Position numbers and translations under genes: made by a program. From positions 1 through 64,000 of the forward strand of contig NZ_JXTE01000011.1 of assembly GCF_000972385.1 (NCBI RefSeq): a stretch of DNA of 64,000 bases, given 5' to 3'. The number at the start of each line of letters is the position of its first letter. The stretch's first letter is position 1. Below are positions 54,301 through 62,576 of this stretch, one piece after another. Under the pieces are notes generated by a model. The model did not search any database and was not told where the DNA came from. It saw only the letters and a program-made list of their open reading frames with translations. Source of the DNA: Streptomyces sp. WM6386 (GTDB lineage Bacteria; Actinomycetota; Actinomycetes; Streptomycetales; Streptomycetaceae).

Positions 54301-55134
54301 ATGAAGATCCTCATCAGCGCCGACATGGAGGGCGCCACGGGCGTCACCTGGCCGGCCGACGTGCTGCCGGGGACGCCGCAGTGGGAGCGGTGCCGCGCGA
54401 TGTTCACCTCGGACGTGAACGCGGCGGTGCAGGGCTTCTTCGACGGCGGCGCCGACGACGTGCTGGTCAACGAGGCGCACTGGACCATGCGCAACCTGCT
54501 CCTGGAGCGGCTCGACGACCGGGCGGAGATGCTCACCGGACGGCACAAGTCACTGTCCATGGTGGAGGGCGTGCAGCACGGCGACGTGGACGGCATCGCC
54601 TTCGTCGGTTACCACGCGGGCGCCGGCGCGGAGGGCGTCCTCGCCCACACCTACCTCGCCAACTCCATCACCGGGGTGTGGCTGAACGACGTACGCGCGA
54701 GCGAGGGCCTGCTCAACGCGCACGTGGTCGCCGAGTACGGCGTGCCGGTCGTCCTCGTCACCGGCGACGACGTGGCCTGCGAGGACGCCCTCGGCTACGC
54801 GCCCGAGGCGCTGAAGGTCGCGGTCAAGGACCATGTGTCGCGGTACGCGGCGGTGTGCCGGACACCGGCCAGGACCGCCGCCGACATCCGCGCGGCGGCC
54901 AAGGAGGCGGCCGCGCTGGCGGTGCGCCACGAACCCGTGCAGGCGGGGCCGTTCACCGTCGCCGTGGAGTTCGACGCCGAACACCTCGCCCTGGCCGCGA
55001 CCGTCGTGCCGGGTGTGAGCGGGATCGGTGAGCGGAAGGTGGGGTACACGAGCGCCACCATGTACGAGGGAATTCGCACCTTCAAGGCGGTCACCACGAT
55101 CGTCTCGGCCGCGGTGGAGGAGCAGTATGGCTGA
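54301..55134 (+). CDS. M55-family D-aminopeptidase
   Basis: 277 residues of the DppA-type. The metal-binding opening ISADMEGATGVTWPAD supplies Asp and Glu ligands; further conserved blocks are VLVNEAHWTMRNLL with the His ligand and GIAFVGYHAGAGAEG. This family cleaves peptides with N-terminal D-residues, especially D-Ala-D-Ala, in a decameric ring with zinc. No signal peptide, so it works in the cytoplasm on imported or recycled peptides. It is first in a four-gene peptidase operon and overlaps the next gene by 8 bases. Confidence 0.92.
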   Translation: MKILISADMEGATGVTWPADVLPGTPQWERCRAMFTSDVNAAVQGFFDGGADDVLVNEAHWTMRNLLLERLDDRAEMLTGRHKSLSMVEGVQHGDVDGIAFVGYHAGAGAEGVLAHTYLANSITGVWLNDVRASEGLLNAHVVAEYGVPVVLVTGDDVACEDALGYAPEALKVAVKDHVSRYAAVCRTPARTAADIRAAAKEAAALAVRHEPVQAGPFTVAVEFDAEHLALAATVVPGVSGIGERKVGYTSATMYEGIRTFKAVTTIVSAAVEEQYG

Positions 55135-56431
55135 CGGACAGGCAATGGACGAGGTCGTGACGTTCACCTCCGACCTCATCCGCATCGACACCACCAACCG
55201 GGGCGGCGGCGACTGCCAGGAGCGGCCGGCCGCCGAGTACGCGGCCGCGCGGCTGGCCGAGGCGGGCGTGGAGCCGGTGCTGCTGGAGCGGACCAGGGGG
55301 CGCACCAATGTCGTGGCGCGCATCGAGGGCACCGACCCCTTTGCGGACGCGCTGCTCGTCCACGGTCACCTGGACGTGGTGCCCGCCGAGGCCCGGGACT
55401 GGAGCGTGCATCCCTTCTCCGGGGAGATCCGTGACGGGGTCGTCTGGGGCCGGGGCGCGGTCGACATGAAGAACATGAACGCGATGATCCTGGCGATCGT
55501 CCGAGCCTGGGCGCGCGAAGGGGTCCGGCCCCGGCGCGACATCGTCGTCGCGTTCACCGCCGACGAGGAGGCCAGCGCCGTGGACGGCTCCGGGTTCCTC
55601 GCGGATGAGCACCCCGGGCTCTTCGAGGGCTGCACCGAGGGCGTCAGCGAGTCCGGGGCGTTCACCTTCCACGACGGCGCCGGACGCCAGATCTATCCGA
55701 TCGCGGCCGGCGAGCGGGGCACGGGCTGGCTGAAGCTCACCGCGCGCGGACGGGCCGGGCACGGCTCCAAGGTGAACAAGGAGAACGCGGTCACCCGCCT
55801 CTGTGCCGCGATCGCCCGCATCGGCGCGCACGAGTGGCCGCTGCGGCTCACCCCGACCGTCCGCGCCGCCCTCACCGAACTCGCCGTCCTGTACGGCATC
55901 GAGCCCGACCTGGACAATGTCGACCGGCTCCTCGAGAAGCTCGGCCCGGCGGCGAAGCTCGTCGAGGCGACGGTCCGCAACAGCGCCAACCCGACCATGG
56001 TGGAGGCCGGTTACAAGGTCAATGTCATCCCGGGCGAGGCCGTGGCCCACGTCGACGGACGGTATCTGCCCGGCGGCGAGGACGAGTTCCGTACCACCCT
56101 CGACCTGCTGACCGGACCGGACGTGGAGTGGGAGTTCCAGCACCACGAGGTCGCGCTCCAGGCGCCGGTGGACTCGGCGACGTACGCGAGGATGCGGGCC
56201 GCCGTCGAGGAGTTCGCCCCGGAGGGGCACGTGGTGCCGTACTGCATGTCCGGGGGCACGGACGCCAAGCAGTTCTCGCGCCTCGGCATCACCGGATACG
56301 GATTCACACCGCTGAAGCTGCCGGAGGGCTTCGACTACCAGGCCCTCTTCCACGGCGTGGACGAGCGGGTCCCGGTGGAGGCACTGCACTTCGGCGTCCG
56401 GGTCCTGGACCGCTTTCTGCGCACGGCCTGA
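55127..56431 (+). CDS. M20-family metallopeptidase (ArgE/DapE/dipeptidase-like)
   Basis: 434 residues. Two-zinc catalytic motifs are in order: LLVHGHLDVVPAE, WGRGAVDMKNMNA (bridging Asp), FTADEEASAVDGSG (catalytic Glu-Glu) and a late His in LFHGVDERVPVEA. The dimerisation domain is recognisable around GRAGHGSKVN. The family removes amino acids or acyl groups from dipeptides and N-acyl amino acids. GGAGG seven bases before ATG 55127, inside the previous gene, supports translational coupling. In this operon a role in cleaving dipeptides released by its neighbours is likely. Confidence 0.92.
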   Translation: MADGQAMDEVVTFTSDLIRIDTTNRGGGDCQERPAAEYAAARLAEAGVEPVLLERTRGRTNVVARIEGTDPFADALLVHGHLDVVPAEARDWSVHPFSGEIRDGVVWGRGAVDMKNMNAMILAIVRAWAREGVRPRRDIVVAFTADEEASAVDGSGFLADEHPGLFEGCTEGVSESGAFTFHDGAGRQIYPIAAGERGTGWLKLTARGRAGHGSKVNKENAVTRLCAAIARIGAHEWPLRLTPTVRAALTELAVLYGIEPDLDNVDRLLEKLGPAAKLVEATVRNSANPTMVEAGYKVNVIPGEAVAHVDGRYLPGGEDEFRTTLDLLTGPDVEWEFQHHEVALQAPVDSATYARMRAAVEEFAPEGHVVPYCMSGGTDAKQFSRLGITGYGFTPLKLPEGFDYQALFHGVDERVPVEALHFGVRVLDRFLRTA

Positions 56432-56446
56432 GCGACTGGGGGAGAA

Positions 56447-58438
56447 GTGGAGACGCTGGCGTACGGGTCCTGGCCCTCGCCGATCGACGCGGCACTGGCC
56501 GCCGCGCACGACGGGCATCCCGAGTTCGTGGGCTTCGTCGGCGACGAGGCCTGGTGGACCGAGCCACGCCCCACCGAGGGCGGCCGGCGCACGCTGGTGC
56601 GGCGGCGCACCGACGGCGCGACGGAGTCGGTGCTGCCGGCGCCGTGGAACGTCCGCAGCCGGGTCATCGAATACGGCGGACAGCCCTGGGCGGGGACGGC
56701 CGTGGACGGCGAACCGCTCGTGGTCTTCGTGAACTTCGTCGACCAGCGGCTGTACCGGTACGGGCCGGACGGCGACCCCAGCCCCCTCACCCCGGTGTCC
56801 CTGGTCGGCGGCGGCCTGCGCTGGGCGGACCCGGTGCTGCTCCTGGACCGTGGTGAAGTGTGGTGTGTGCTGGAGGAGTTCACCGGCGACGGGCCCAGCG
56901 ACGTGCGCCGGGTCCTGGCCGCGGTGCCGCTGGACGGTTCGGCAGCCCAGGACCGGGACGCCGTGCGCGAACTCACCGACGCCCGGCACCGGTTCGTGAC
57001 CGGCCCCCGGATCTCACCCGACGGGCGGAGCGCGGCCTGGCTCGCCTGGGACCATCCGCGGATGCCGTGGGACGGCACGGAACTGTTGCTCGCCGGTGTC
57101 CGGGCCGACGGCACGCTCGGTGAGCCCCGGACGATCGCCGGCGGGCCCGAGGAGTCGATCGCCCAGGTGGACTGGGCGCACGACGGAGCCCTGCTGTACA
57201 CGAGTGACCGCACCGGGTGGTGGAACCTCTACCGCGACGGCGCACCGCTGTGTCCGCGCGAGGAGGAGTTCGGCGGTCCGCTCTGGAAGCTGGGCCATCG
57301 TTGGTTCGCCCCGCTGGAGAGCGGCCTGATCGCCGTCGTGCACGGCCGCGGCGCCACCGCGCTCGGGATACTGGACCCCGAGACCGCGGAGGTCGTCGAC
57401 GCGGCGGGCCCCTGGACCGAGTTCGCGCCCACCCTCGCGGTGCACGGCGAGCGAAGCGAGAGGGGGGTCCCCCCGCCCGAAGGGTGGGGGAGGGTCGTCG
57501 CCGTCGGCGCCAGCCCGCGCAGCGCCCACGAACTGGTGGAGCTGGACACCCGGACCGGCCGGGCCCGGGTGATCGGCGGGGGGCACGACGACGCCGTGGA
57601 CCCCGCCTACTACCCCGAGCCGCAGATCCGCACCTTCACCGGACCCGCCGGACGCGACATCCACGCCCACGTCTACCCGCCCCACCACCCCACCTGCGTG
57701 GCCCCCGGCGACGAACTGCCGCCGTACGTCGTCTGGGCGCACGGCGGACCCACCAGCCGCGCCCCCCTCGTCCTCGACCTGGCGATCGCCTACTTCACCT
57801 CGCGGGGCATCGGCGTCGTCGAGGTCAACTACGGCGGCTCCACCGGGCACGGCCGGGAGTACCGCAACCGACTGCGCGAGCAGTGGGGCGTGGTCGATGT
57901 CGAGGACTGCGCGGCCGTCGCCCAGGCCCTCGCCGACGAGGGCACCGCCGACCGTGACCGGCTGGCGATCCGCGGCGGCAGTGCCGGCGGCTGGACCGCG
58001 GCCGCCTCCCTCACCACGACCGACGTCTACGCCCGCGGCACCATCGTCTACCCCATCCTCGATCTGACCGGCTGGGGCGAGGGCGAGACCCACGACTTCG
58101 AGGCGCAGTACCTGGAGACCCTGGTCGGGCCCCTCGCCGAGGTGCCCGCACGGTACGCGGAGCGCTCGCCCACCGAGCACGCCGACCGGATCACCGCGCC
58201 CTTCCTGCTGCTGCAGGGCCTGGACGACGTGATCTGCCCGCCCGCCCAGTGCGAGCGGTTCCTGACCCGCATGGAGGGCCGGCGGGTGCCGCACGCGTAC
58301 CTCGCCTTCGAGGGGGAGGGGCACGGATTCCGGCGGGCGGAGACGATGATCCGGGCGCTGGAGTCCGAACTCTCCCTGTACGCCCAGGTCTTCGTCCTGA
58401 ACCCGCTCGGCGTCCCGACCTTGGAGCTCGACAAGTGA
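56447..58438 (+). CDS. S9-family serine peptidase (prolyl oligopeptidase / acylaminoacyl-peptidase-like)
   Basis: 663 residues. The N-terminal ~380 residues form a beta-propeller with repeated WD-like blades (VFVNFVDQRLYRYGPDG; VDWAHDGALLYTSDRTGWWNLYRDG). The C-terminal alpha/beta-hydrolase has nucleophile Ser512 in RGGSAGGWTAAA, Asp in LLLQGLDDVICPP and His in EGEGHGFRRAE. It hydrolyses short peptides, often exposing blocked or proline-linked N-termini. A palindromic in-frame insert (57448-57492) adds a GERSERGVPPPEGWGR segment between blades. GTG 56447 has GGGGGAGAA just upstream. The stop overlaps the next gene by 4 bases. Confidence 0.9.
   Translation: METLAYGSWPSPIDAALAAAHDGHPEFVGFVGDEAWWTEPRPTEGGRRTLVRRRTDGATESVLPAPWNVRSRVIEYGGQPWAGTAVDGEPLVVFVNFVDQRLYRYGPDGDPSPLTPVSLVGGGLRWADPVLLLDRGEVWCVLEEFTGDGPSDVRRVLAAVPLDGSAAQDRDAVRELTDARHRFVTGPRISPDGRSAAWLAWDHPRMPWDGTELLLAGVRADGTLGEPRTIAGGPEESIAQVDWAHDGALLYTSDRTGWWNLYRDGAPLCPREEEFGGPLWKLGHRWFAPLESGLIAVVHGRGATALGILDPETAEVVDAAGPWTEFAPTLAVHGERSERGVPPPEGWGRVVAVGASPRSAHELVELDTRTGRARVIGGGHDDAVDPAYYPEPQIRTFTGPAGRDIHAHVYPPHHPTCVAPGDELPPYVVWAHGGPTSRAPLVLDLAIAYFTSRGIGVVEVNYGGSTGHGREYRNRLREQWGVVDVEDCAAVAQALADEGTADRDRLAIRGGSAGGWTAAASLTTTDVYARGTIVYPILDLTGWGEGETHDFEAQYLETLVGPLAEVPARYAERSPTEHADRITAPFLLLQGLDDVICPPAQCERFLTRMEGRRVPHAYLAFEGEGHGFRRAETMIRALESELSLYAQVFVLNPLGVPTLELDK
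57448..57492 (+). repeat. GC-rich palindromic insert inside the S9 peptidase gene
   Basis: A GGCGAGCGAAGCGAG core is followed by GGGGGGTCCCCCC (57462-57474). CCCCCCGCCC-GAA-GGGTGGGGG forms a near-perfect hairpin. The segment keeps the frame and encodes a Pro/Gly/Arg-rich surface loop. A related GAGCGAAGCCGAG core lies in ogt. Confidence 0.55.
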
Positions 58439-59358
58439 AGAAGTCCGTCCGGCCGTCCAGACTCGCGCCCGGTGCCCGCGTGGCCGTCGTCGCGCCCAGC
58501 GGACCCGTTCCCGAGGAGCGGCTGCAGGCCGGGCTGGACATCCTGCGCGGCTGGGACCTCGACCCGGTGGTGGGGCCCCATGTGCTGGAGCGGCACGGCG
58601 ACTTCGACTACCTGGCGGGCAGCGACGCGGACCGCGCCGCCGATCTGCAGACCGCCTGGTGCGACCCGTCCGTCGACGCGGTCCTGTGCGCGCGGGGCGG
58701 GTACGGCGTGCAGCGGATGATCGACCTGCTCGACTGGGAGGCGATGCGGGCGGCCGGGCCGAAGGTGTTCGTCGGGTTCAGCGACATCACCGCGCTGCAC
58801 GAGGCGTTCGCCACCCGGCTGGGCCTCGTCACGCTCCACGGGCCGATGGCCGCGGGGGTCGACTTCATCAAGAACGCACGGGCACAGGAGCACCTCAGGG
58901 CCACGCTCTTCGCACCGGAGAGAGTCCGCACGATCGTCTCCGGCGGGAGGACCCTGGTCCCCGGGCGGGCGCGGGGCGTCACCCTCGGCGGTTGCCTGTG
59001 CCTGCTCGCCGCCGAACGGGGCACCCCGTACGCCCGGCCGTCCGCGCGCGGCGGGCTGCTGTGCCTGGAGGACGTGGGGGAGGAGACGTACCGCCTCGAC
59101 CGCTATCTCACCCAACTCCTGCGCGCCGACTGGTTCGACGGGGTGCAGGGGGTACTGCTCGGGTCGTGGCAGGAGTGCGGCCCCCACGAGAAGGTGCGGG
59201 CGCTGCTCGCCGACCGGCTCGGCGGGCTCGGGGTGCCCGTCGTGGAGGAGTTCGGGTTCGGGCACTGCGAAGGGGCGCTGACCATGCCCTTCGGAGTCGC
59301 GGCCGAACTCGATGCCGATGCACGCACGTTGACGCTCGACGAACCGGCCCTTCGCTGA
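58435..59358 (+). CDS. S66-family LD-carboxypeptidase
   Basis: 307 residues. The fold opens RLAPGARVAVVAPSGPVPEERLQAGL. The catalytic Ser is in VFVGFSDITALHEAF, preceded by ARGGYGVQRMIDLLDW; later Glu and His lie in LCLEDVGEETYRLDR and FGFGHCEGALTMPFG. Such enzymes remove D-Ala from L,D-linked muropeptide tails (recycling) or process microcin C7-like peptides (immunity). No signal peptide is present, which favours a cytosolic recycling role. GTG 58435 overlaps the S9 stop (GTGA). Last gene of the peptidase operon. Confidence 0.92.
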   Translation: MKKSVRPSRLAPGARVAVVAPSGPVPEERLQAGLDILRGWDLDPVVGPHVLERHGDFDYLAGSDADRAADLQTAWCDPSVDAVLCARGGYGVQRMIDLLDWEAMRAAGPKVFVGFSDITALHEAFATRLGLVTLHGPMAAGVDFIKNARAQEHLRATLFAPERVRTIVSGGRTLVPGRARGVTLGGCLCLLAAERGTPYARPSARGGLLCLEDVGEETYRLDRYLTQLLRADWFDGVQGVLLGSWQECGPHEKVRALLADRLGGLGVPVVEEFGFGHCEGALTMPFGVAAELDADARTLTLDEPALR

Positions 59359-59389
59359 ATCATCGTCAAGAAAACACCCGTCACGGTGA

Positions 59390-59447
59390 TTGACCTCCTT
59401 TGACACGTGTCACACCCTGACTACTGGCCGGTTCCTACCGGTCGGTA
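59390..59447 (+). promoter_or_regulatory. Promoter of the secreted hydrolase with two palindromes
   Basis: TGACACGTGTCA (59401-59412) is a perfect 12-base palindrome. The strong -35 TTGACA at 59400-59405 overlaps it, and TACTGG (59422-59427) is a fair -10 at 16-base spacing; TTGACC/CACCCT at 59390/59413 with 17 bases is an alternative. TACCG-GT-CGGTA (59436-59447), a TetR-type palindrome, lies at the expected start of transcription. Confidence 0.6.
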
Positions 59448-59476
59448 AGCCGGGTTGTCCTCAGCGTGGAGGTCTC

Positions 59477-61222
59477 GTGTCTCGTCGTGTGCTCGGATAC
59501 AGCGTTCCGCTCGCTCTCCTGCTCGGTGCCACACTCGCCACCCCCGCCCCCGCCACCGGCCAGTACACCGTCACGGCCCTGAAGTTCACCGTGCAGGCCG
59601 GTGGCCGCACCTGCACGATCGACGCCGATCTGTACCGGCCCACCGGTGTCGACCACGCGCCCGCCGTGCTCGCCACCAACGGCTTCGGCGGCAGCAAGTC
59701 CGACGGCTCCACGGACGGCATCGGCAAGGCCTTCGCCGAGCGGGGCTATGTCTCGCTCGTCTACTCCGGGCTCGGCTTCGGCAACTCCGGCTGTCTGATC
59801 TCGCTCGACGACCCGGACATCGACGGCAAGGCCGCCTCCGGGCTCATCGACTTCCTCGCCGGGAAGCGGGCCGCCGACGACGGCACCAGGGCCGACTTCG
59901 TCACCCTCGACGGCAAGGGCGACCCGCGCGTCGGCATGATCGGCGGCTCCTACGGCGGCGCGATCCAGATGGCGACGGCGGCCGTCGACCACCGCGTCGA
60001 CGCACTCGTCCCGCTGATCACCTGGAACGACCTGGCGTACTCCCTGGACCCGAACAACGCCGGTGCCCACGGCGCGGTGCCCGGCGCCTTCAAATGGCAG
60101 TGGGCCAACGGTTTCTATCTGATCGGCGAGAGCCAGCCGCTGACGGCGCCGAACCTCGACCCGTCCCGGATCAACTCCCTGGGCTGTCTGCACTTCGTCA
60201 CCGAGGCCTGCGACACCGTCCGCACCCTGAACTCCGGCAGCTACCCCGCCGACCGGACCGCAGAACTGCTCGCCTTCTCCCGCAGCGTCTCCCCGGTCAC
60301 CTACCTCGACCGCGTGAAGGCACCCACACTGCTGGTCCAGGGACAGGCCGACAGCCTCTTCAACCTCAACGAGGCGACGGCGACGTACAAGACCCTCAAG
60401 GCGCAGGGCACACCGACCAGAATGATCTGGCAGTCCTGGGGCCACAGCGGCGGCATGGCGGCGGGCGAGCTGAACCTCGGCCAGGGGAATCTGGAGTCCA
60501 CGTACGTCGGCAAGCGGATCCTCGCCTGGTTCGACCGCTACCTCCAGAAGAAGAAGGGCACCGACACCGGACCGGCCCTCGCCTACTACCGCGACTGGAT
60601 CACCGACCCGGCCGACACCTACGCCACCGCCGACCGCCTGCCCGCACTCAGCCAGAAGCTGTATCTGTCCGGCGACGGCAAGCTCGTCGACACCCGCTCC
60701 AAGGTGGCCCGCGGCAGCCGGACGTACACGAACCGGCTCGTCCCCACCAGCCACTCGGAGAACTCGCTGGCCGGGACGATCGGCCTGCCGGACCAGGCGC
60801 CCTACGACACCGAGGGCACCTACCTCGGCTGGACCAGTGAGCCGCTCGCCCGGACCACCGACGTCGTGGGAGCGCCGAAGGCCACACTCAAGGTGGTCTC
60901 GCCGAAGGCCGAGCGGACGCAGAACTCCTCGAACGCCGCCGACAGGCTCGTCCTGTTCGCCAAGCTGTACGACATCGCGCCCGACGGCGCCAAGACGCTG
61001 GTGCACCGGCTGGTCGCACCGGTCCGGGTGCCCGACGTGACCAAGAGCTTCACCGTGACCCTGCCGGGGATCGTGCACCGGTACGAGAAGGGGCACCGGC
61101 TGCGGTTCGTGGTCGCGGCGAGCGACGACGCCTACTTCGGCAACCGGGGGATCAAGCCGGTGACCGTGGTCAGCTCGCCCGGGAACACCGGGGTGCTTGA
61201 GCTGCCGGTGGCCGACGGCTGA
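59477..61222 (+). CDS. Secreted S15/CocE-type hydrolase
   Basis: 581 residues. VSRRVLGYSVPLALLLGATLA ends near ATPAPATG: a Sec signal peptide. The alpha/beta-hydrolase has nucleophile motif GMIGGSYGGAIQMATA, acid in LLVQGQADSLFNL and His in SWGHSGGM. The C-terminal ~200 residues form the PepX_C/CocE-type jelly-roll (LVLFAKLYDIAPDGAKTLVHRL). Relatives are Xaa-Pro dipeptidyl-peptidases or ester hydrolases. GTG 59477 has GGAGG five bases upstream. It is transcribed from its own promoter with operator-like palindromes, so it appears regulated separately from the peptidase operon. Confidence 0.88.
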   Translation: MSRRVLGYSVPLALLLGATLATPAPATGQYTVTALKFTVQAGGRTCTIDADLYRPTGVDHAPAVLATNGFGGSKSDGSTDGIGKAFAERGYVSLVYSGLGFGNSGCLISLDDPDIDGKAASGLIDFLAGKRAADDGTRADFVTLDGKGDPRVGMIGGSYGGAIQMATAAVDHRVDALVPLITWNDLAYSLDPNNAGAHGAVPGAFKWQWANGFYLIGESQPLTAPNLDPSRINSLGCLHFVTEACDTVRTLNSGSYPADRTAELLAFSRSVSPVTYLDRVKAPTLLVQGQADSLFNLNEATATYKTLKAQGTPTRMIWQSWGHSGGMAAGELNLGQGNLESTYVGKRILAWFDRYLQKKKGTDTGPALAYYRDWITDPADTYATADRLPALSQKLYLSGDGKLVDTRSKVARGSRTYTNRLVPTSHSENSLAGTIGLPDQAPYDTEGTYLGWTSEPLARTTDVVGAPKATLKVVSPKAERTQNSSNAADRLVLFAKLYDIAPDGAKTLVHRLVAPVRVPDVTKSFTVTLPGIVHRYEKGHRLRFVVAASDDAYFGNRGIKPVTVVSSPGNTGVLELPVADG

Positions 61223-61281
61223 TTCACCCGGTGGGCGGCCCCTGCCGCGCGGGGCCGGGTCTTCGGGCCCACCCTGGTCGC

Positions 61282-61524
61282 ATGAGCCCGAAGACCTCCC
61301 AGAGCGGCGGCGCCACCAGCGGCAAGGGTGGCGCCGTGACGCCCGCCCGGGTGGTCGTCCTGCTGCTCGCCGTCCTCGCCCTGATCTTCATCTTCGAGAA
61401 CACCCGCGCCACCAGGATCAGACTGCTGATCCCCGAGGTCACGATGCCCCTGTGGATGGCGCTGCTGGCCACGGGGGTCATCGGCGCCCTGTGCGGAGCG
61501 TATTTCATGAAGCGCCGCAACTAG
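61282..61524 (+). CDS. Small LapA-domain (DUF1049-like) membrane protein
   Basis: 80 residues. After a hydrophilic N-terminus (SPKTSQSGGATSGKGG) come two hydrophobic helices, ARVVVLLLAVLALIFIFENT and MPLWMALLATGVIGALCGAYF, separated by a conserved loop RATRIRLLIPEVTM. This is the LapA/YciS arrangement (two-helix envelope proteins of unclear role). ATG 61282 lacks a strong ribosome binding site. Followed after 19 bases by a GNAT gene. Confidence 0.82.
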   Translation: MSPKTSQSGGATSGKGGAVTPARVVVLLLAVLALIFIFENTRATRIRLLIPEVTMPLWMALLATGVIGALCGAYFMKRRN

Positions 61525-61531
61525 TCCGTCG

Positions 61532-61537
61532 TAGGGT
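61532..61537 (+). promoter_or_regulatory. -10 element of the GNAT gene (leaderless)
   Basis: TAGGGT ends 6 bases before ATG 61544, consistent with transcription starting at the start codon. Confidence 0.45.
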
Positions 61538-61543
61538 GACGGG

Positions 61544-62104
61544 ATGTCGCACACCGCATCCCGCTATCTCGTCGAGGGCCCCCGCGTGGGCATACGCCAC
61601 ATCACCCACGAGGACGGCGCCGAGTTCACCGCGCGGGCCCGGGAGAGCAAGGAGCTGCATCAGCCCTGGCTGTTCCCGCCGGACAGCGCGGGCGCGTTCA
61701 CCGCGTATGCGAGCCGGCTGATCGAGGACCCGACCAGGGCGGGGTTCCTGGTCTGCGAGAAGGACGGGGAGCACGGCGAGGGGGCCATCGCCGGGTTCAT
61801 CAACATCAACAACATCGTCGAGGGCGCCTTCCTGTGCGGGGCGCTCGGATACGGGGCTTTCGCGCATGCCGCCGGGCGCGGTCTGATGCGGGAGGGGCTG
61901 GGGCTGGTCGTGCGCTACGCCTTCGGCGGGATGCGACTGCACCGGCTGGAGATCAACGTGCAGCCCGCCAACACCGCCTCGATCGCCCTCACCCGCAGCT
62001 GCGGCTTCCGCCGGGAGGGCTTCTCGCCGAGGATGCTCTACATCGATGGGGCCTGGCGGGACCACGAGCGGTGGGCCGTCACCGCCGAGATGATCCGGAA
62101 GTGA
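61544..62104 (+). CDS. RimJ/RimL-type GNAT acetyltransferase
   Basis: 186 residues. The opening GPRVGIRHITHEDGAEFTARARES and the central GFININNIVEGAFLCGALGYGAF fit the RimJ/RimL branch. The acetyl-CoA loop is AHAAGRGLMREGLGLVVRYAF and the C-terminal block RLEINVQPANTASIALTRSCGFRREG. RimJ-like enzymes acetylate protein N-termini or antibiotics such as puromycin analogues; the substrate is unknown. A -10-like TAGGGT sits 6 bases before ATG 61544. Confidence 0.87.
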   Translation: MSHTASRYLVEGPRVGIRHITHEDGAEFTARARESKELHQPWLFPPDSAGAFTAYASRLIEDPTRAGFLVCEKDGEHGEGAIAGFININNIVEGAFLCGALGYGAFAHAAGRGLMREGLGLVVRYAFGGMRLHRLEINVQPANTASIALTRSCGFRREGFSPRMLYIDGAWRDHERWAVTAEMIRK

Positions 62105-62109
62105 GGCCG

Positions 62110-62536
62110 ATGCGTACCAGGGTGGTGCTGGACGCCCCATCCAATCTCGGGCTGCGTCCGCCGCGACGCGTTCGAGGACGACCGCAGCGAACTCGCCGCC
62201 CTCAAGATCCCCGTCGTCACCGTCGGGGACATCCGCGAGTGGGGCGCGGACGCCCTGGCCCGGGCCACGGCCCAGGCCTTCGAGATCCCCGAACTCGACG
62301 GATTCTGGGTTCACTTGGACGCGGACGTCCTCGATCCGTCCGTCATGCCGGCCGTCGACAGCCCCGACCCGGACGGACTCCTGCCCGGCGAACTCGTCGA
62401 GCTGCTGCGGCCGTTGCTGGCTTCCGCGCACTGCGTCGGACTGAACGTCACCATCCACGACCCCGATCTCGACCCGGACGGCACGGCGGGCGCCCTCCTC
62501 GCCGACATCGTGGTGTCCGCCTTTGCGCAATCCTGA
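62110..62536 (+). pseudogene. Arginase/agmatinase-family pseudogene with internal deletion and frame change
   Basis: The first ~18 codons from ATG 62110 read MRTRVVLDAPSNLGLRPP, the usual start of actinobacterial arginase-family proteins. At ~62161 the reading frame changes and sequence resumes at the far end of the family: RDAFEDDRSELAALKIPVVTVGDIREWG, then FWVHLDADVLDPSVMPAVDSPDPDGL and AHCVGLNVTIHDPDLDPDG to TGA 62536. The central part, including the GGDHS and DAHxD metal motifs, is missing. The VHLDADVLDP metal ligands remain. An internal deletion of roughly half the gene explains both the lost region and the frame shift. Confidence 0.8.
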
Positions 62537-62576
62537 CCCGTAGCGCCCCTGTTCAGCTCCCCGGCGAGCGGCTTCC

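Noticed and set aside
50832..54596. 1254-codon open frame on the minus strand
   Set aside because: It is antisense to the SpoIIE protein, a methyltransferase and the D-aminopeptidase gene; its translation is low-complexity and lacks domains, as expected for mirror frames in high-GC DNA.
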